From positions 1-13,043 of the forward strand of contig VAXK01000051.1 in NCBI GenBank assembly GCA_005885565.1: 13,043 nucleotides of DNA. The letters run 5' to 3'. Position numbers and translations under genes: made by a program. This document shows, piece by piece, positions 12,676-13,043 of the stretch; the stretch's first letter is position 1, and every line of letters begins with the position of its first letter. A model generated the notes under the pieces. That model was not told where the DNA came from, ran no database searches, and saw nothing but the letters and a program-made list of their open reading frames with translations. This DNA is from Actinomycetota bacterium (GTDB taxonomy: Bacteria > Actinomycetota > Thermoleophilia > Gaiellales > Gaiellaceae).

Positions 12676-13043
12676 GTGGATGTCCGCGCCCTGCTCGACG
12701 CGCCGCTCGACGAGCTCTGCGCAGAGGCGCGGCGGCTGCGGGAGATCGGCCACGGGACGCTCGTAACCTACTCGCCCAAGGTCTTCGTCCCGCTCACGAC
12801 GCTGTGCCGGGACGTCTGCCACTACTGCACGTTCGCGCGGCCGCCGCGGCGTGGCGAGCGCGCCTACCTCTCGCTCGACGAGGTCTTGGAGATCGCGCGT
12901 GCCGGCGCCGCGGCCGGCTGCCACGAGGCGCTCTTCACCCTCGGCGACAAGCCCGAGCTCCGCTACCGCGTCGCGCGCGAGGAGCTCGCCGCGCTCGGCT
13001 GCGAGACGACGCTCGAGTACCTCTCCCGCGCGGCCCGCGCGGT
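12676..13043 (+). CDS. cofG: 7,8-didemethyl-8-hydroxy-5-deazariboflavin (FO) synthase, CofG or FbiC N-terminus (cut by window end)
   Basis: Radical SAM CofG, with CofH, builds FO, the redox chromophore of coenzyme F420, from tyrosine and a flavin-pathway precursor. GTG 12676 opens a frame that runs to the window end, giving about 122 residues. The opening region leads to V-T-Y-S-P-K-V-F-V-P-L-T-T-L-C-R-D-V-C-H-Y-C-T-F. It contains the C-x3-C-x2-C cluster (Cys 44, 48, 51) that binds the [4Fe-4S]/SAM centre. Y-L-S-L-D-E-V-L-E-I-A-R-A-G-A-A-A-G-C-H-E-A-L-F-T-L-G-D follows, characteristic of CofG/FbiC. Whether the gene continues as a separate cofG or as the fused actinobacterial fbiC cannot be told here. 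It begins 10 bases after the binding-protein stop, so it may be read from the liv transcript. Confidence 0.88.
   Translation, partial: MDVRALLDAPLDELCAEARRLREIGHGTLVTYSPKVFVPLTTLCRDVCHYCTFARPPRRGERAYLSLDEVLEIARAGAAAGCHEALFTLGDKPELRYRVAREELAALGCETTLEYLSRAARA

Overview
The window is a very GC-rich, gene-dense stretch of bacterial chromosome. GTG, TTG and possibly CTG starts are common, and genes frequently overlap by a few bases. The protein styles suggest a high-GC actinobacterium, plausibly of the Thermoleophilia (Gaiellales/Solirubrobacterales) type. These include an HMG-CoA lyase, a YyaL-type thioredoxin-domain protein, a secreted sialidase-like remnant, a compact liv operon and a coenzyme F420 gene. 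The lineage is my inference, since no rRNA or marker gene is present. I found no tRNA, rRNA, CRISPR array, insertion sequence or phage module.

Layout. Bases 1-487 hold the C-terminal end of an FAD-dependent (DAO-type) oxidoreductase. A 50-codon single-span membrane protein (498-650) follows, then an HMG-CoA lyase (mvaB) with no standard start codon, whose best start is a CTG overlapping the stop of the small gene. A family III (CaiB/BaiF) CoA-transferase lies convergent to mvaB and overlaps its 3' end by 73 bp. It is divergent from a PAS-LuxR-type regulator, with a short inverted repeat in the shared spacer. A perfect 9-bp stem-loop follows the regulator.

Bases 3350-4570 form a damaged zone. 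A reverse-strand secreted sialidase-like gene survives only as pieces in four successive reading frames. The thioredoxin-domain (YyaL/SSP411) gene is broken where about 15 conserved residues are missing. The rest of that gene (4500-6122) is intact. Next come two overlapping small membrane-protein genes of unknown function (6163-6773), which look less GC-biased than their surroundings. They are convergent, sharing a CTAG, with a secreted protein carrying a long acidic, Gln-rich tail. Upstream of it on the same strand is a secreted polysaccharide deacetylase.

Bases 8344-12665 are a complete branched-chain amino-acid-type ABC transporter operon (livG, livF, livH, livM and the binding protein), all translationally overlapped or abutting. 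Two of its subunits are unusual: LivG has Asp in place of the usual Gly in the ABC signature, and LivH lacks its last membrane helix. Ten bases downstream, cofG/fbiC (F420 chromophore synthesis) begins and runs off the window.

Functionally, the liv importer, HMG-CoA lyase (last step of leucine breakdown) and CoA-transferase could belong to branched-chain amino acid or acyl-CoA catabolism, but co-regulation is not shown. The main points for a second look are the cluster of indels and deletions (real decay or assembly error), the CTG start, the divergent-gene spacers, and the unrecognised small membrane-protein pair. I did not see a convincing previously undescribed defence or mobile system.
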